From Grammothele lineata (Eukaryota; Basidiomycota; Agaricomycetes; Polyporales; Polyporaceae), in assembly GCA_002150815.3 (NCBI GenBank), contig NDFF03000038.1:124001-188000 (forward strand): a DNA stretch of 64,000 nt, read 5' to 3'. How positions within the stretch are numbered: position 1 is the first letter of the stretch; the number at the start of each line of letters is the position of its first letter. A program made the position numbers and the translations under genes. This document shows, piece by piece, positions 46,555 to 57,075 of the stretch. The notes under the pieces were generated by a model. The model saw nothing but the letters and a program-made list of their open reading frames with translations, was not told where the DNA came from and did no database searches.

Positions 46555-46854
46555 GTGACAGCACACGTCGCTATCCCCAAGACGTTTGTCCAATGCACGC
46601 GCAGGAAACACTGCCTCGATGAGCTAAGGACTACCGATGCGCAAGTCGCGTCCAGCCGGCTGGATTATCAGACGCGCGAAGATCCCTATACAAGCACCGC
46701 CGAGTGCTTGCTCAGAGGGAACAAAGATATTTGCGAGCCCTGTTCGATCGCAATCATAACGCGAGACGCCGAGCTGAGGCGTCGCGAATGGATCTTGCTG
46801 CCACAAATACTCCGCATCGAATGCTCCGGCTCCGGGGGCGAAGCATCCAAATGA
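46555..46854 (+). pseudogene. BTB/POZ fragment, C-terminal half of exon 2
   Basis: The frame carries C-x5-C (QCTRRKHCLD) and the tail DICEPCSIAIITRDAELRRR then WILLPQILRIECSG, matching the C-terminal module of the cluster, and ends with TGA at 46852. There is no BTB domain upstream: the sequence goes directly into a copy of the BTB promoter region. Together with the fragment at 44745-44918 it could be the two ends of one plus-strand gene split around the gene at 45134-46207. Confidence 0.75.
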
Positions 46855-47647
46855 AGCGATCCGAAGTCTCTGAAGATGGTAGGTCCCCGCCACACACGCC
46901 CGGCGTAGCCCTCATATACTCATCTTGCGCTTTCTCTGATTATAACCTTCGGACAAGCAACGCCTCGCCCATCAGCCCGCACGTTATCTCCGCCTCCTTC
47001 GCAACGAACGAGCTGTGGGTTTCTGGTCCTGCACCGCACCCGTGCGGCTTGAGCGGTGATTGAACTTCTCACTAGTGGGGTCCACAAGCGTGCAAGTGCG
47101 ATCGTCAGTTCCCATCTCAGGCTGCGACATACAGAGCCGCATCATGGCCGCTACGTCACCCAGCTGCGCGCGGGCGCAGCGCGCACTGCTCGGAGCCGCG
47201 AGCGTCTCGGATTTCCGGTGCCAGCGGGAGACCCGGCGTTGGTGGTGTTGATAGCGATGCGATGGACGCGCGGGTGCGGCGAGGCGCGCGGGGTGCTGTA
47301 AGTAGGGAGAATGTAGTGTATCATTGCACGTCGTTAGAACTAAGCGCATGCGAGGCAGTGTACTGCTCTCAAACCCTAGACGGACGTGCGCGTAGGAAGT
47401 AGCGTAGAGCAGTGGCCGAAGTCGAAGTCGAAGGGAAGTATTAGAGTGTGAGCATATGAAAACCGAAAAAAGACACCTATTGTGTGCACCCGTCAGTACT
47501 CAGTCTTGTGCGCTATGCCCGGCGGCAGACGGTGAAACGGGACAAGACCGCGCTCACCTGTGGGTCGCCGTATCGTACAACGCCGGGGTATGGAGCCGAG
47601 GTCCGAAAAGCGAGGAACAATGCCACCCACAGCAATTCCCGGCGGAC
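46855..47647. other. Intergenic stretch
   Basis: No gene found. Several short chance frames in all six readings without motifs. Confidence 0.35.
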
Positions 47648-49303
47648 CTATACCGCCTCCCCGAACTTCGCCTCCCCTTGCTCCTGCCGTGACCGGTCGA
47701 ACGAGCTATCCCTCGCGCTCGCGTGCGCGACCCCCTCAACCTCCGCGCCCGCCTCGCTCGTCACCTCGCCGTCTCCGCCCCTCTCCGAGTCAGAGTCCGA
47801 AGTTGCGTAGACGTCGATCCTCTCAATCACGACCAACGGCATGCTCACCACCGTCGCCGTACCATCACTTATCGCCCTCCTGTGCCCATCCATCGCGCCG
47901 CGCCCGCGCTCCTCCCCCTCGAGCTTCTCCGCTTTATCCTCCTTTTCTTCCTCCATCTCCAGGAAGTCGTCCACGAGCGTGACGGACTGCTGCGCCGCGC
48001 GGTGGTGGTGGGAGCGCGCGCGGCTGCCCCCACCCAGGACGGGCGCTGTCGAGCCGAACGTCGCGCGGCCCGCTGAGGATACAGGCGCTTGCGAGTCGGG
48101 GCGGTCGCGCGTGGAGTTGAGCGCGATGCGGATCGCGATGAAGGAGAAGACGAGACCCTGCGCGTTGAGATCGGGCGTCGCAGTCCGGCGCGAGCCGAGG
48201 TGTGTCGGGCAGAAGGGAGCGCGGAGGAAGGACGAAACGGTAAGAGATCAGTACCGCATCTCAGGTCCGGGGCGTACGCAGCACGCAGACGCGACACTTA
48301 CGATGAGGGCGGGGAAGAGATTGAGGCACGTCGGGTAACCGATCGCCGTGCTGTTCGCGAAGGTGATCACGAGGGAGACGCCAGCGGCGGTGTAGATCGC
48401 GGTCGACTGCACAGTCGCCTCGACTACTTTCCAAATCTTGCGTTGCGTTCGGCGAGGGGAGACAACGCGGAACTCGCGGCTCAGGTAGAACACGCGCCAG
48501 ACGATCAAGACTAGGAAGGTTATATGAGCCACGATCAGCATGTTGACAGCGGCCGGGGATTGGGAGACGATGGGAAAGCGTCGATGGGAGATGACAAACT
48601 CACCGGTACAGATGACGTTGATGAAGATCGACAGGGCGTAAAACGCGACAGACATGTAGAAGCCAGTAACTCCCAGGAACGTCGAGGCGTATCCAATAAC
48701 TGCGCACTAGTTAGAAAGAACCGCGAGTTTAACGTTGGCAAGTCCAGCTTACCTGCGTCAGAGAGCAAGAGAACAGTCGGAACTAGAATAACCGTCCAGC
48801 TACGGTTGAAGACCCTATAGAGGCGGAAGATCTGAACGCGAGGGCTGTGAGTCGAGATAGAGGAATGACGAGGTGGAGATACTGACCAAGAACCCGTCCC
48901 CGATAAGGGTTTGGGAGACGTAAAGCATGAATTTGGCAGCCTCGATGGCGGACGATGCGTGAAAGAAGCCTTCTGATGCTGCTACGATGTCGAGGATAAG
49001 GTGCTGTACCATGCGTAAGCTCGTGATCATGCGCTGCGAAGAACATCTCGGGGAAGGATGACGTACCACTGCGGACAGGAGGAACATGAGAGTGTTGGCC
49101 ACCAAGAGGACGACATTCGTCGTCGTTCGCCGCTTCTGGGGTGGTGCGCGGACGAGCATGATCCATGTTCCGTAGCTGAACGTGATAACGTTCGCGACGA
49201 AGAACAAAACTTCCAGCGCGAGCGCAACGATATAGAAGGTGCGGGAGCCGGGGCCCACGAAGCTCTGATGAGTGGCAAAGAAGCCGCCACCAGCAGGGTC
49301 CAT
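47648..49303 (-). CDS. Basidiomycete seven-pass membrane protein, paralogue
   Basis: Five exons: 49303-49067, 49003-48887, 48831-48753, 48699-48302 and 48157-47648, giving 446 residues. Hydrophobic segments include ALALEVLFFVANVITFSYG, VVLLVANTLMFLLSAV, TVILVPTVLLLSDAVIGYA, FYALSIFINVICTG and MLIVAHITFLVLIVW. Shared with the copy at 39260-40727: YVSQTLIGDGFLIFRLYRVF and VVEATVQSTAIYTAAGVSLV. The C-terminal tail is longer (about 150 residues), acidic and Ser-rich, probably cytoplasmic. The exon 2 donor is GTCAGT. Function unknown. It lies between BTB copies at 45134 and 50823. Confidence 0.8.
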
Positions 49304-50822
49304 GTCAGCTCAGTGCGTACGCTACTGGGAAGACGGCTTACCCCAATGGCGTCTAACGACACGGACATGGCGAGGGAGCAAGAGCGTCAGGCGGGAAAGG
49401 CGGCGGATGAGCGGGGGCTTGTTGTATATAAGGCGGGGAGGGCGAGGAACAGGCGCCTGCCGGGCGAGGTCAGAGCGCTCAGGGGGACAGGCGGACAGAC
49501 CTTGCTCGGGCCACCCCTGGCAGTGAACAAGACGTAAGCACTAGTGGGTTCACGAACCCGCACACTCATGACCACTGGGTTTGATGTCGCGCCCACAAAA
49601 GCCTGCACGCTCGTCCGGCAGGGCGATGCATCGATGGTGGCTCTATACAGCGCCGACCTCCGAGGAAGCGCGGAGGTCGTGTTTGGGAGGCGTGCCTCGA
49701 CGATAAGTGTTGGATGTGGTAGCACAGCCTGGAGAGCGAGGCGCTCGCAACCTGTAGAGGCTCAAACCTGGTTAGCGGAGTTGTGATGGTGGCCGCTTAT
49801 AGTGCGACACTGACTTTGATTCGGAATGCGCGCGCGACACGGATGGGGCTTGAGTTCGAACTAGAGGTGTTTGAGCGCGGGGTGGAGGCACCAGATCAAG
49901 AAGCGCGTGCTTCGGCGGGTCGCGTGCGGCCCTGTTCTGTGCTGTCGGGCCATGTATCTTGACTTCGCAGGGCACGATGTCCTACGTGGGTGCCGCAATC
50001 GATGATCAGCTCCGCCGTGTATATATACGGTGGGTAACTCGAGAGGATGGGATCGGGACGCATCGGAGCGCTGCGCCGGTCGCTGAAGTCTCTCCACACC
50101 CGCACAGCACGTATCAATCAAATATGAAGCCGACGAAGGTTTGAAAGAGAATCTATGGGCAGACAGAGGCACCACGTTCCACAACGAGCCGCCCGGCGTC
50201 GTCTCCGACGAGATTGTGCCTGCTCAACAGCACTTCGATAGTCAACGTCTCGAGCCCGGGACAAAGAAGGCGAGAACCGTATGGCGACACACGCAAACAT
50301 AGAGCATGGCGGCGTACCTGTCTGAGGCCGCGGGATCCCATGGACATGATCAGGCCGGCTTGCGCTCTTCTTCCGGTCGGGACAGAGAAGTTGCAAGGTC
50401 GCGTCGGAGCCGAACTGAAGGTTCAGGTTGATGATGCTGCGTTCGTGAACTCGTCACAGCGCTACGGAGGAACACGGGAAAAGGTACTGATCGAGGGAAG
50501 AGCTCCGTCGAAGTGTTATATTACGTGGTCAACGCGACAGATACACCGCAGCGCACGAAAGAGTGATTGACCACGCAATCCCGGAGGAGCGTGCTCCAGC
50601 CGGACGCGAAGGGCAGGGCACAGCCCCTACGGCCCTACCGATTGAAACAAATCAATACTTCCTTGTGCGAATGTACTATGTATCGGACACGCACATGATT
50701 GCTTCCTCCGGGACCGCGGGCGACAGTTGAGTACTCGGAGGCAGAGACGTGCATCTACTTCGAGTAACGCCAATGACATCAGAGGAAATGCACGATCGCG
50801 AGATGAATATGGGCTCACCAAG
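49304..50822. other. 1.5 kb intergenic stretch
   Basis: No gene seen. Open frames at 49387-49725, 49861-50184 and 50214-50570 lack motifs, splice sites and consistent codon bias. Confidence 0.35.
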
Positions 50823-51948
50823 TCAATCGGGTGCGCTGTCACGCGCATCCTGGCCCGGCCAACTTGCGACGGAGATGCCCAGGAGTTCAGGTAATCGTTC
50901 GAATATTGATCGCGCTTCCGCGCAATACCGCTCGTAGATCATGTCCAGACAGGCGCTACATATGGTTGGAAAGTATTCGTGGAGTTCTGCTCTCTCTAGT
51001 TGAAAGTAAGGGAAGGGTACGATGCCACCAGTACGCCCGACTTCCTGAAACAACTCCTGGTGGATGATCTGCATGGTACGGCGATCGCTATCTCTTTTGG
51101 GGCATCCTGGGGAGGGATGAGCGGACCACACGCGCAATTCCGCCAACGTACGGGCCTGGGTAAGGGCCACTCCTCCGGAGATGATGATCTTGAAGTCGGA
51201 TGGACCGAGCGTCTTCATTGTATCGACCTCGTTAGTAAGGCCATCGACGACGTCGGGACCGAGGTGCAGACAATCGAGAAATGCAACCGGGAGCAATGAT
51301 TCGGCACCCGTCAGTCGCGCTAGGTTGACGACACCGATGGCGCAAGGAAGCGGGTACCTCTTGCGATTCTGGAACGCGTCAAAGTCGTCTGGATATCGCG
51401 TCCGGAGGTAGGCGACGCCTTCTTCGACAAGGCGGTCGATCTGGTACTTGTGTCCAAGACGGATGTACGCGGATATAGTCCGATATGGAATGGTATCCTG
51501 TCCAACGAGCGTTCTACGTACGCCACGACACTGACGGGATGAGGCATGGACGAAATTATACCGATTAGGTCGCTTACCCGATCTCTCCGCTCGGCATAAG
51601 GAAGCGTAGGACCCGCCTGAGGTCTTGTGGTGAGTCAAGCATATTCACAACTGGAAGCTGCGTGTCTTGGGCCGCGCTTGAGGAGTCTGAGGAAGTATCG
51701 GGTTGAGGTAGGGAGAGCATGTCTTTGAAGACGGGAGAATACGTCGTGAGAGGGACGTGATGGACCTTAAACGCGACGGCTCCGGCGATGAGAATGATGG
51801 TACCGTCCTCATACCAGAGCTCTTTGTCATGGCGCAGCTTCGTCCAGTCTAGCTCCTGTCCCGATACCACCAACTCTTCGCTACTCTCATCGCCGCTTCC
51901 AGGCTCCGAGTCGAGCCGCGTACGCTTCCCCCCAGAGGGTTGAGACAT
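50823..51948 (-). CDS. BTB/POZ domain protein, subfamily A
   Basis: Exons 51948-51578 and 51513-50823 (phase 2) give 353 residues. Start: GGKRTRLDSE. BTB part: ELWYEDGTIILIAGAVAFKV, TYSPVFKDMLSLPQPDTS, MLDSPQDLRRVLRFLMPSGE. Exon 2: AYIRLGHKYQIDRLVEEGVA, GVVNLARLTGAESLLPVAFL. Tail: CSACLDMIYERYCAEARSIF then LPELLGISVASW. The exon 2 start was chosen at the CGTAG acceptor because only this keeps phase 2. It is the right-most member of the cluster and most like the copy at 41205. Confidence 0.85.
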
Positions 51949-53735
51949 AAGACTTGGAAAGAGCACACGCTCTGCAGACAGCGCCCTTGGCAAGTATAGA
52001 GTGTGGTAGGCAGTGAATATTAGATTGCGTCGTAGAGTGAGGTGAGGGAGGAGGTGCGAAAACCATGGTTGCTTGATGGAACGCGGTTGTGTTGTCGTCG
52101 CGCGGGCAAACAAGCGCCTGTATCGGCAGGCGACGCTGACGTAATACCGCGCTCGGACTCTTCGGCAATTTTTGCCAAAAGCTTGAAGTCGCCGATGATC
52201 CTTGGCTACCAGCAGCATTTTCTCTCTCTCACTACGTCTACTCAAGCGGCATATTTGATGTAAACATACTGGAACCATACGTACTAGTCGATGTTACAGC
52301 TTCCTACAAAGCTTCAAGCTTCAACTTGGGCGGCTTGTTGTACCCGCCTTTTGAGGTATGGCATAACCCAGTCGTCACTCCAGACCCACACTCATGTTGT
52401 CCAGGCCGACACTCCATTCATACATTTTCACTTGTAAGGCATCCATGTTCACCCCGTGTGATGTTGCAGGCCTAGACGCTGACTCGAGCCGTCCAGTAGC
52501 CGTGCCTACGACGCCTCCGCCGATCTTCAGTCGCTTCCCCTATAGCTCCCGCGCCAGGCGAAGGCATGGAGGAACGCGCCGACAGTACGGCTCGAGTCTC
52601 ATTTTCACTAGCACTTCAACAGTGCGTATCTTGCGACGAAACCCACCGCGTCTTAGGGTCAATCTTGCTATGTAAACTGTTCATTCTGCCGCACCTCCTA
52701 CAGCAAACCAGGGCCAGACCTAAACCGCCGTCCTCAAGTCGATAACTATTCCTTGCGATGTCCTGTCTCCCATTTTTGCCTCTCGCGATACTCTTCTTGG
52801 GGATAGGCTCGCAGAGAACACGGCAGGCTTCCGTTTCTGTGGCGTGGGCTTATCCGCGCACCCGTCCGGAAGTCCATCACGTAGACGGAACCTATCTTGC
52901 CTTGTGCGTTATACCACCTCTCTACCGAGAATGTTTTCAATCTCACTCCACGTCAGCGATTTTCCCATGATACGAGGACGATCGTAATGGCAAATTACGG
53001 GCGTTCAATGGCATGTGCAAGACCGGCCCTCTCGCCAGGCGTCCTCCACGGGCCACACCACCGCGTCCCCGATGGAGCAAGACCGGCCCCCCGCGACTCT
53101 CGAGCAGCCGTCTTTGCGACGGAGAACACCGTCACGCGTGTATCAGCGACGTGCAGGGTCTACCTTGCCGCGAGCGGGGCTTCCATCTTCCCGCGCGGCG
53201 TCGTCAGCGGCACCACAGTCAACCGGCCATACCAGCTCTCGTCGCTGTGGGCGCGAAAACACCGAGCACCGGCGACTGTGCTGACACGTGCAGCGTCCTC
53301 GCGCCATACGAGTTGGAGCGGCGCTCGAAGACTAACTGTCCGGTAACTGTCCCCGGCTAGCTCCCTGACTTCCCTTCAGGAGAACTAGAGGGACGTTTCA
53401 CCTCAGTATTTTTTATTCTCAGAGTACATCGGGTGCAGCTCTGAGCTTGCCCGCCGTGATCCGCTCTGCGGAACGTGAACCGGATGCCTAGGCGCGCGGA
53501 CCGTGCTAGCGTCTATTTGAATTCCGCAAGGGCGGAGAGACAACAACGCTACCCGCAGGACGAGTTTTCGCCGGGAAGTTTGCCCCTGCGTAGACGTAGT
53601 CACCACCTCTACATAGCTCAGCTTGAATTGACCGCTACGCTATCAATGGTTCATAAGGCTGCACCTCGGACCTTCTCGCTTCCCACCCCCCCTTGAACCA
53701 CCCACTTTCCACCCCCACTGCAAATCTGCCACACG
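51949..53735. other. 1.8 kb without a convincing gene
   Basis: Upstream regions of the last BTB gene and of the P450. A GC-rich open frame at 52988-53346 has no recognisable motif. Nothing else could be supported. Confidence 0.35.
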
Positions 53736-56223
53736 ATGCCCATCTGGTCGCAAGTCCCATCCACAACACAACCGGCGCTCGTTGTCCTCCTCACCGTTCT
53801 CGTAGTCGCTGGAGCCTACGTCCGATGGGCCAGGAACGCCAAGATGTTGGCTCCGCCAGGACCGGCAGCGCTTCCACTGCTCGGGAACGTCCACCAGCTC
53901 CCGATGGACTACCAGCAGCGCAAGTTGGCGGAGTGGGGCAGGAAATACGGTACATTGTTGCGGGTAGATGGTGTCGTTTATCGGTCTACTCAACGGTCGT
54001 TTGCAGGGGACGTCGTCTTTGCCAAATTCTTTCGCACGCCGGCGGTCATCGTCAGCTCAAAGCAGGCCGCGATCGAGTTGATGGAGAAGCGGAGCGCCAA
54101 GTACTCCGACCGTCCGCGATTCATCCTTCTGAAGGAGCTGTGAGTTGGTTCGTTCTTGCTTCTGTCCATCGCCACTGACGCATATATAGTATGGGTTGGG
54201 ATAGCGTGCTCAACAATCTGCCTTATGGCGAGCGCTTCCGCAAGCATCGCAAGTGGCTCCAGGACGCGTTCGTGTCGAAGGCTGCTCTCGCCAGCTACCT
54301 CCCCATCCAGCGGCGCGAGACATACACCCTCCTGGCGGGCCTCTGCGACAGCCCCGAGCTCTTCATGGACCACGTCAAACGGTACGTAACCACTTCTAGG
54401 GGTTCTATACGTTGCCTTGACATCACCTCTATTGCCCCTCCGGTCCCGATCCGTTCCGTGTGGCGTTCAGGTGGGCGGCGGCGATAATGCTCGAGATCAC
54501 GTACGGCGTACGCGTGACGTCTCTCGACGACGAACTGGTCAAGATCGCGGAGCGCGCGACCGTTGAAACAGTATTAGCCGGCAGCCCCGGATCGATGCTT
54601 GTCGATTTCTTCCCAGTCCGTGAGTCTTTCGCTTGATCGCTCGTCTAATTACACCGTACGTCCGCCGACACCGGACACCCGGAAGTGAAAGGGATACCAC
54701 TTTGGATGCCGGGCGCCGGTTTCAAGCGTCAAGCACTCTTCGTCAAGACGCTTGTTCGGAAGACTTTGGATACGCCTTTCTCTATAGTCCAGCGAGCACT
54801 GGTGAGTGCGTCGTACGTACAATCTCAAGCTTGCGGACTGATCTATCTTCGACTCGACCAGCGTAACGATATCGTTGCGCCGTCGTTCACGGCTACACTT
54901 TTGGAAGAAGCCTCCAACGAAGGGAAACTCACGACCGATCATGAAGAAGACATTAAGGGCGCCGCTGGTGTTATATACGCAGGTGCTTCTTCTCTCAGTT
55001 TCCCACTGCGATCTCGCGCTTATGTGAATTTCAGCGGGTACTGATACTGTAAGATGTTCCGAAGATGTCTCACAGCCGCCGATCGATGTTCACCTGAATT
55101 ATGATACGTTCAGACGGTTACTACGATGAAGACGTTCATACTCGCCATGGTTCTGCATCCAGACGTCTACAAGAAAGCGCAGGCGGAGGTCGACCGCGTC
55201 GTCGGCCCCGGGCGCCTGCCAGACTTCGAAGACCGGGAGAACCTCCCGTATCTGGAATGCGTCTTGAAGGAAGTTCTCAGGTACGTCGTCCGTTCGTCAT
55301 GCCATTCCGGCAGAGCATGCGCCCACAACTCGCGCCCACACCTCCATCGTTCTCCCGCGACATTCCTATGGCAGGTGGAATGCTCCCGTCCCCCTTGGTG
55401 AGTCACCCGTTGCTGCGCCCGTGAACGCTATCGAGATACGCCGGTGATCAAGCCGCTGATGCGAATGGACTCTCCACAGGCGTACCCCACAGCACGAGCG
55501 CGGCGGATAACTACCGAGGACACGACGTCCCCGAGGGTGCGATGATCATCCCTAACATCTGGTGCGTTTCCCTACGTTTGCGCGCGTGCTCGTGCTAGCC
55601 TGTCCGCTGACCACACGATGGTGCGCCACCGCTCACACGAGCAGGTGGATGACTCAGGACCCGGAGGTGTATCCCGAGCCGATGCAGTTCGACCCCGACC
55701 GGTTCCTGCGCATGTCCGCGGAGGAAGTTGCCGCTACCGATCCGAGACAGATCATCTTCGGCTTCGGGAGACGGTGAGTTTTTCTCATTTCTGCTGCTCT
55801 TTCGCCGGTATCGTGCTATTTCCCGCTCAGCAACTGACTCTACCCCGTTGTGCTCGCCGCTTGTGCATTTGCCCTGTCCCAGTGCTTGCCCCGGTCAGCG
55901 GTTTGCGGATGCGACAATTTGGCTAGCGGCTGCGAACATCATTGCCACCATGGACATTACATGTGCCAAAGATATCACCGGTCGCGAGCTCGTCCCTGAG
56001 GCCGAGTTCATCTCCGGCTTCGTGAGGTGCGCTTCCCGTGCTTTCCCTGCCGGGACTCCACATTCTGACTTCAGGCCTGGTTGTCGTTGGCCTCGCCGTT
56101 GTCGATGCCTGTCGCCGCTTATCCAGCCACCCGAAAGACTTTACGTGTGCATTCGCCCCGCGTTCCAACAACGTGCGCGCTCTCGTCGCGCATGCGGCGG
56201 CTGTCAACGTTGTGTCGGATTAA
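53736..56223 (+). CDS. Cytochrome P450 monooxygenase
   Basis: Thirteen exons fit in phase: 53736-53949, 54007-54139, 54190-54381, 54471-54619, 54692-54801, 54862-54982, 55035-55048, 55114-55280, 55375-55397, 55480-55561, 55645-55773, 55883-56026 and 56127-56223, giving 524 residues. An N-terminal membrane anchor ([18 protein letters not shown]) is followed by the Pro-rich hinge [14 protein letters not shown]. The I-helix AGTDT lies at about 307-311, the ExxR (EVLR) at 364-367, the region QFDPDRFL near 420, and the haem-binding FGFGRRACPGQRF with Cys about 447. It resembles fungal P450s of the O-methylsterigmatocystin-oxidoreductase-like group, widely expanded in wood- and litter-decaying fungi. 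It would act at the endoplasmic reticulum with a P450 reductase. The substrate cannot be told. One exon is only 14 bases long, coding for the oxygen-binding motif. No lesions seen. Confidence 0.9.
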
Positions 56224-56421
56224 TCAGAGGCACGCTGTGGACAACGGTAAGCGATGCCCACAGCCTGCAGCGGTCGGTATGTAAAAGCAGCATCGCAATT
56301 ATGTGTACTTGTATCATATGTTTTGTGCCCTCTCGGATGTGTGCTTTGGACTCGCGGTCGCTACTCCGTGGTGTTGGGGAGCCACCCATTCTGTATGTTA
56401 GCGGTACAAAAACGATCTCAT

Positions 56422-56525
56422 ACACTGATGGTGAAACGGTATCATGCTTGCCTTCCATGTCTCGGTTGACTTCCAATGGTCGCTGATGCTAGCAAGCGGC
56501 GCGGGTTCGACTCCCGCTCAGTGTA
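56422..56525 (+). tRNA. tRNA-Gly (UCC) with intron
   Basis: Acceptor strands ACACTGA (56422-56428) and TCAGTGT (56518-56524) pair perfectly. The D-arm lies in TGGTGAAACGGTATCA, the anticodon stem CTTGC (56447-56451) pairs with GCAAG (56492-56496), anticodon TCC is at 56454-56456, and the T-arm is GCGGG-TTCGACT-CCCGC. A 33-base intron (56458-56490) sits at the canonical place after position 37. It decodes GGA glycine codons. It lies 200 bases downstream of the P450 on the same strand. Confidence 0.9.
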
Positions 56526-57075
56526 CTCTCGTAGATGAGAACTAGTTTTTGTTTGGTTTGCTGGGCTATCAGCACATGCGTCCCTGTGTCGCCGAATACA
56601 TAGAACTCTCCACAGGGTCTATGCCTATCATTTTCATCCCATGCGAAAGGATACGGAAGGTGACCGAGACGTGTATTGCATACCGGCCGCAGAAACTAAG
56701 GAGTAGCGCGTATGGCACATCGTTAGGATCGAGTTTTTCTGCATACCAAGCTTAGGCAAGCAAGTCGTAACGACATTACTCCCCTGTGGACGTTCGAACC
56801 TTCACACACAAAACACACAAGTACGAGACTGTCAACTAGCTCATTCGTGATCCGTCGTGGTATGTACTCCAACAGTACGCAGCATCCATAGGTATAAACA
56901 CAGTTCGTTCAGTTCGTGCGGTCCGTCGCAGTCCAGTCCTCGGGCGCATAGGCGCGGCGAGGCTTTTACTACCCACACCCACTCGTCCATTGACTCCTCC
57001 AGGTATCGTCTTCAATCGCCTGCACTTTCCAAGACACCGCCACCCCTCTCACGAACCTCAGACTCAGAATCGGAC
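56526..57075. other. Intergenic stretch between tRNA-Gly and GH3 gene
   Basis: No gene seen. Contains the 3' flank of the beta-glucosidase gene. Confidence 0.4.
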
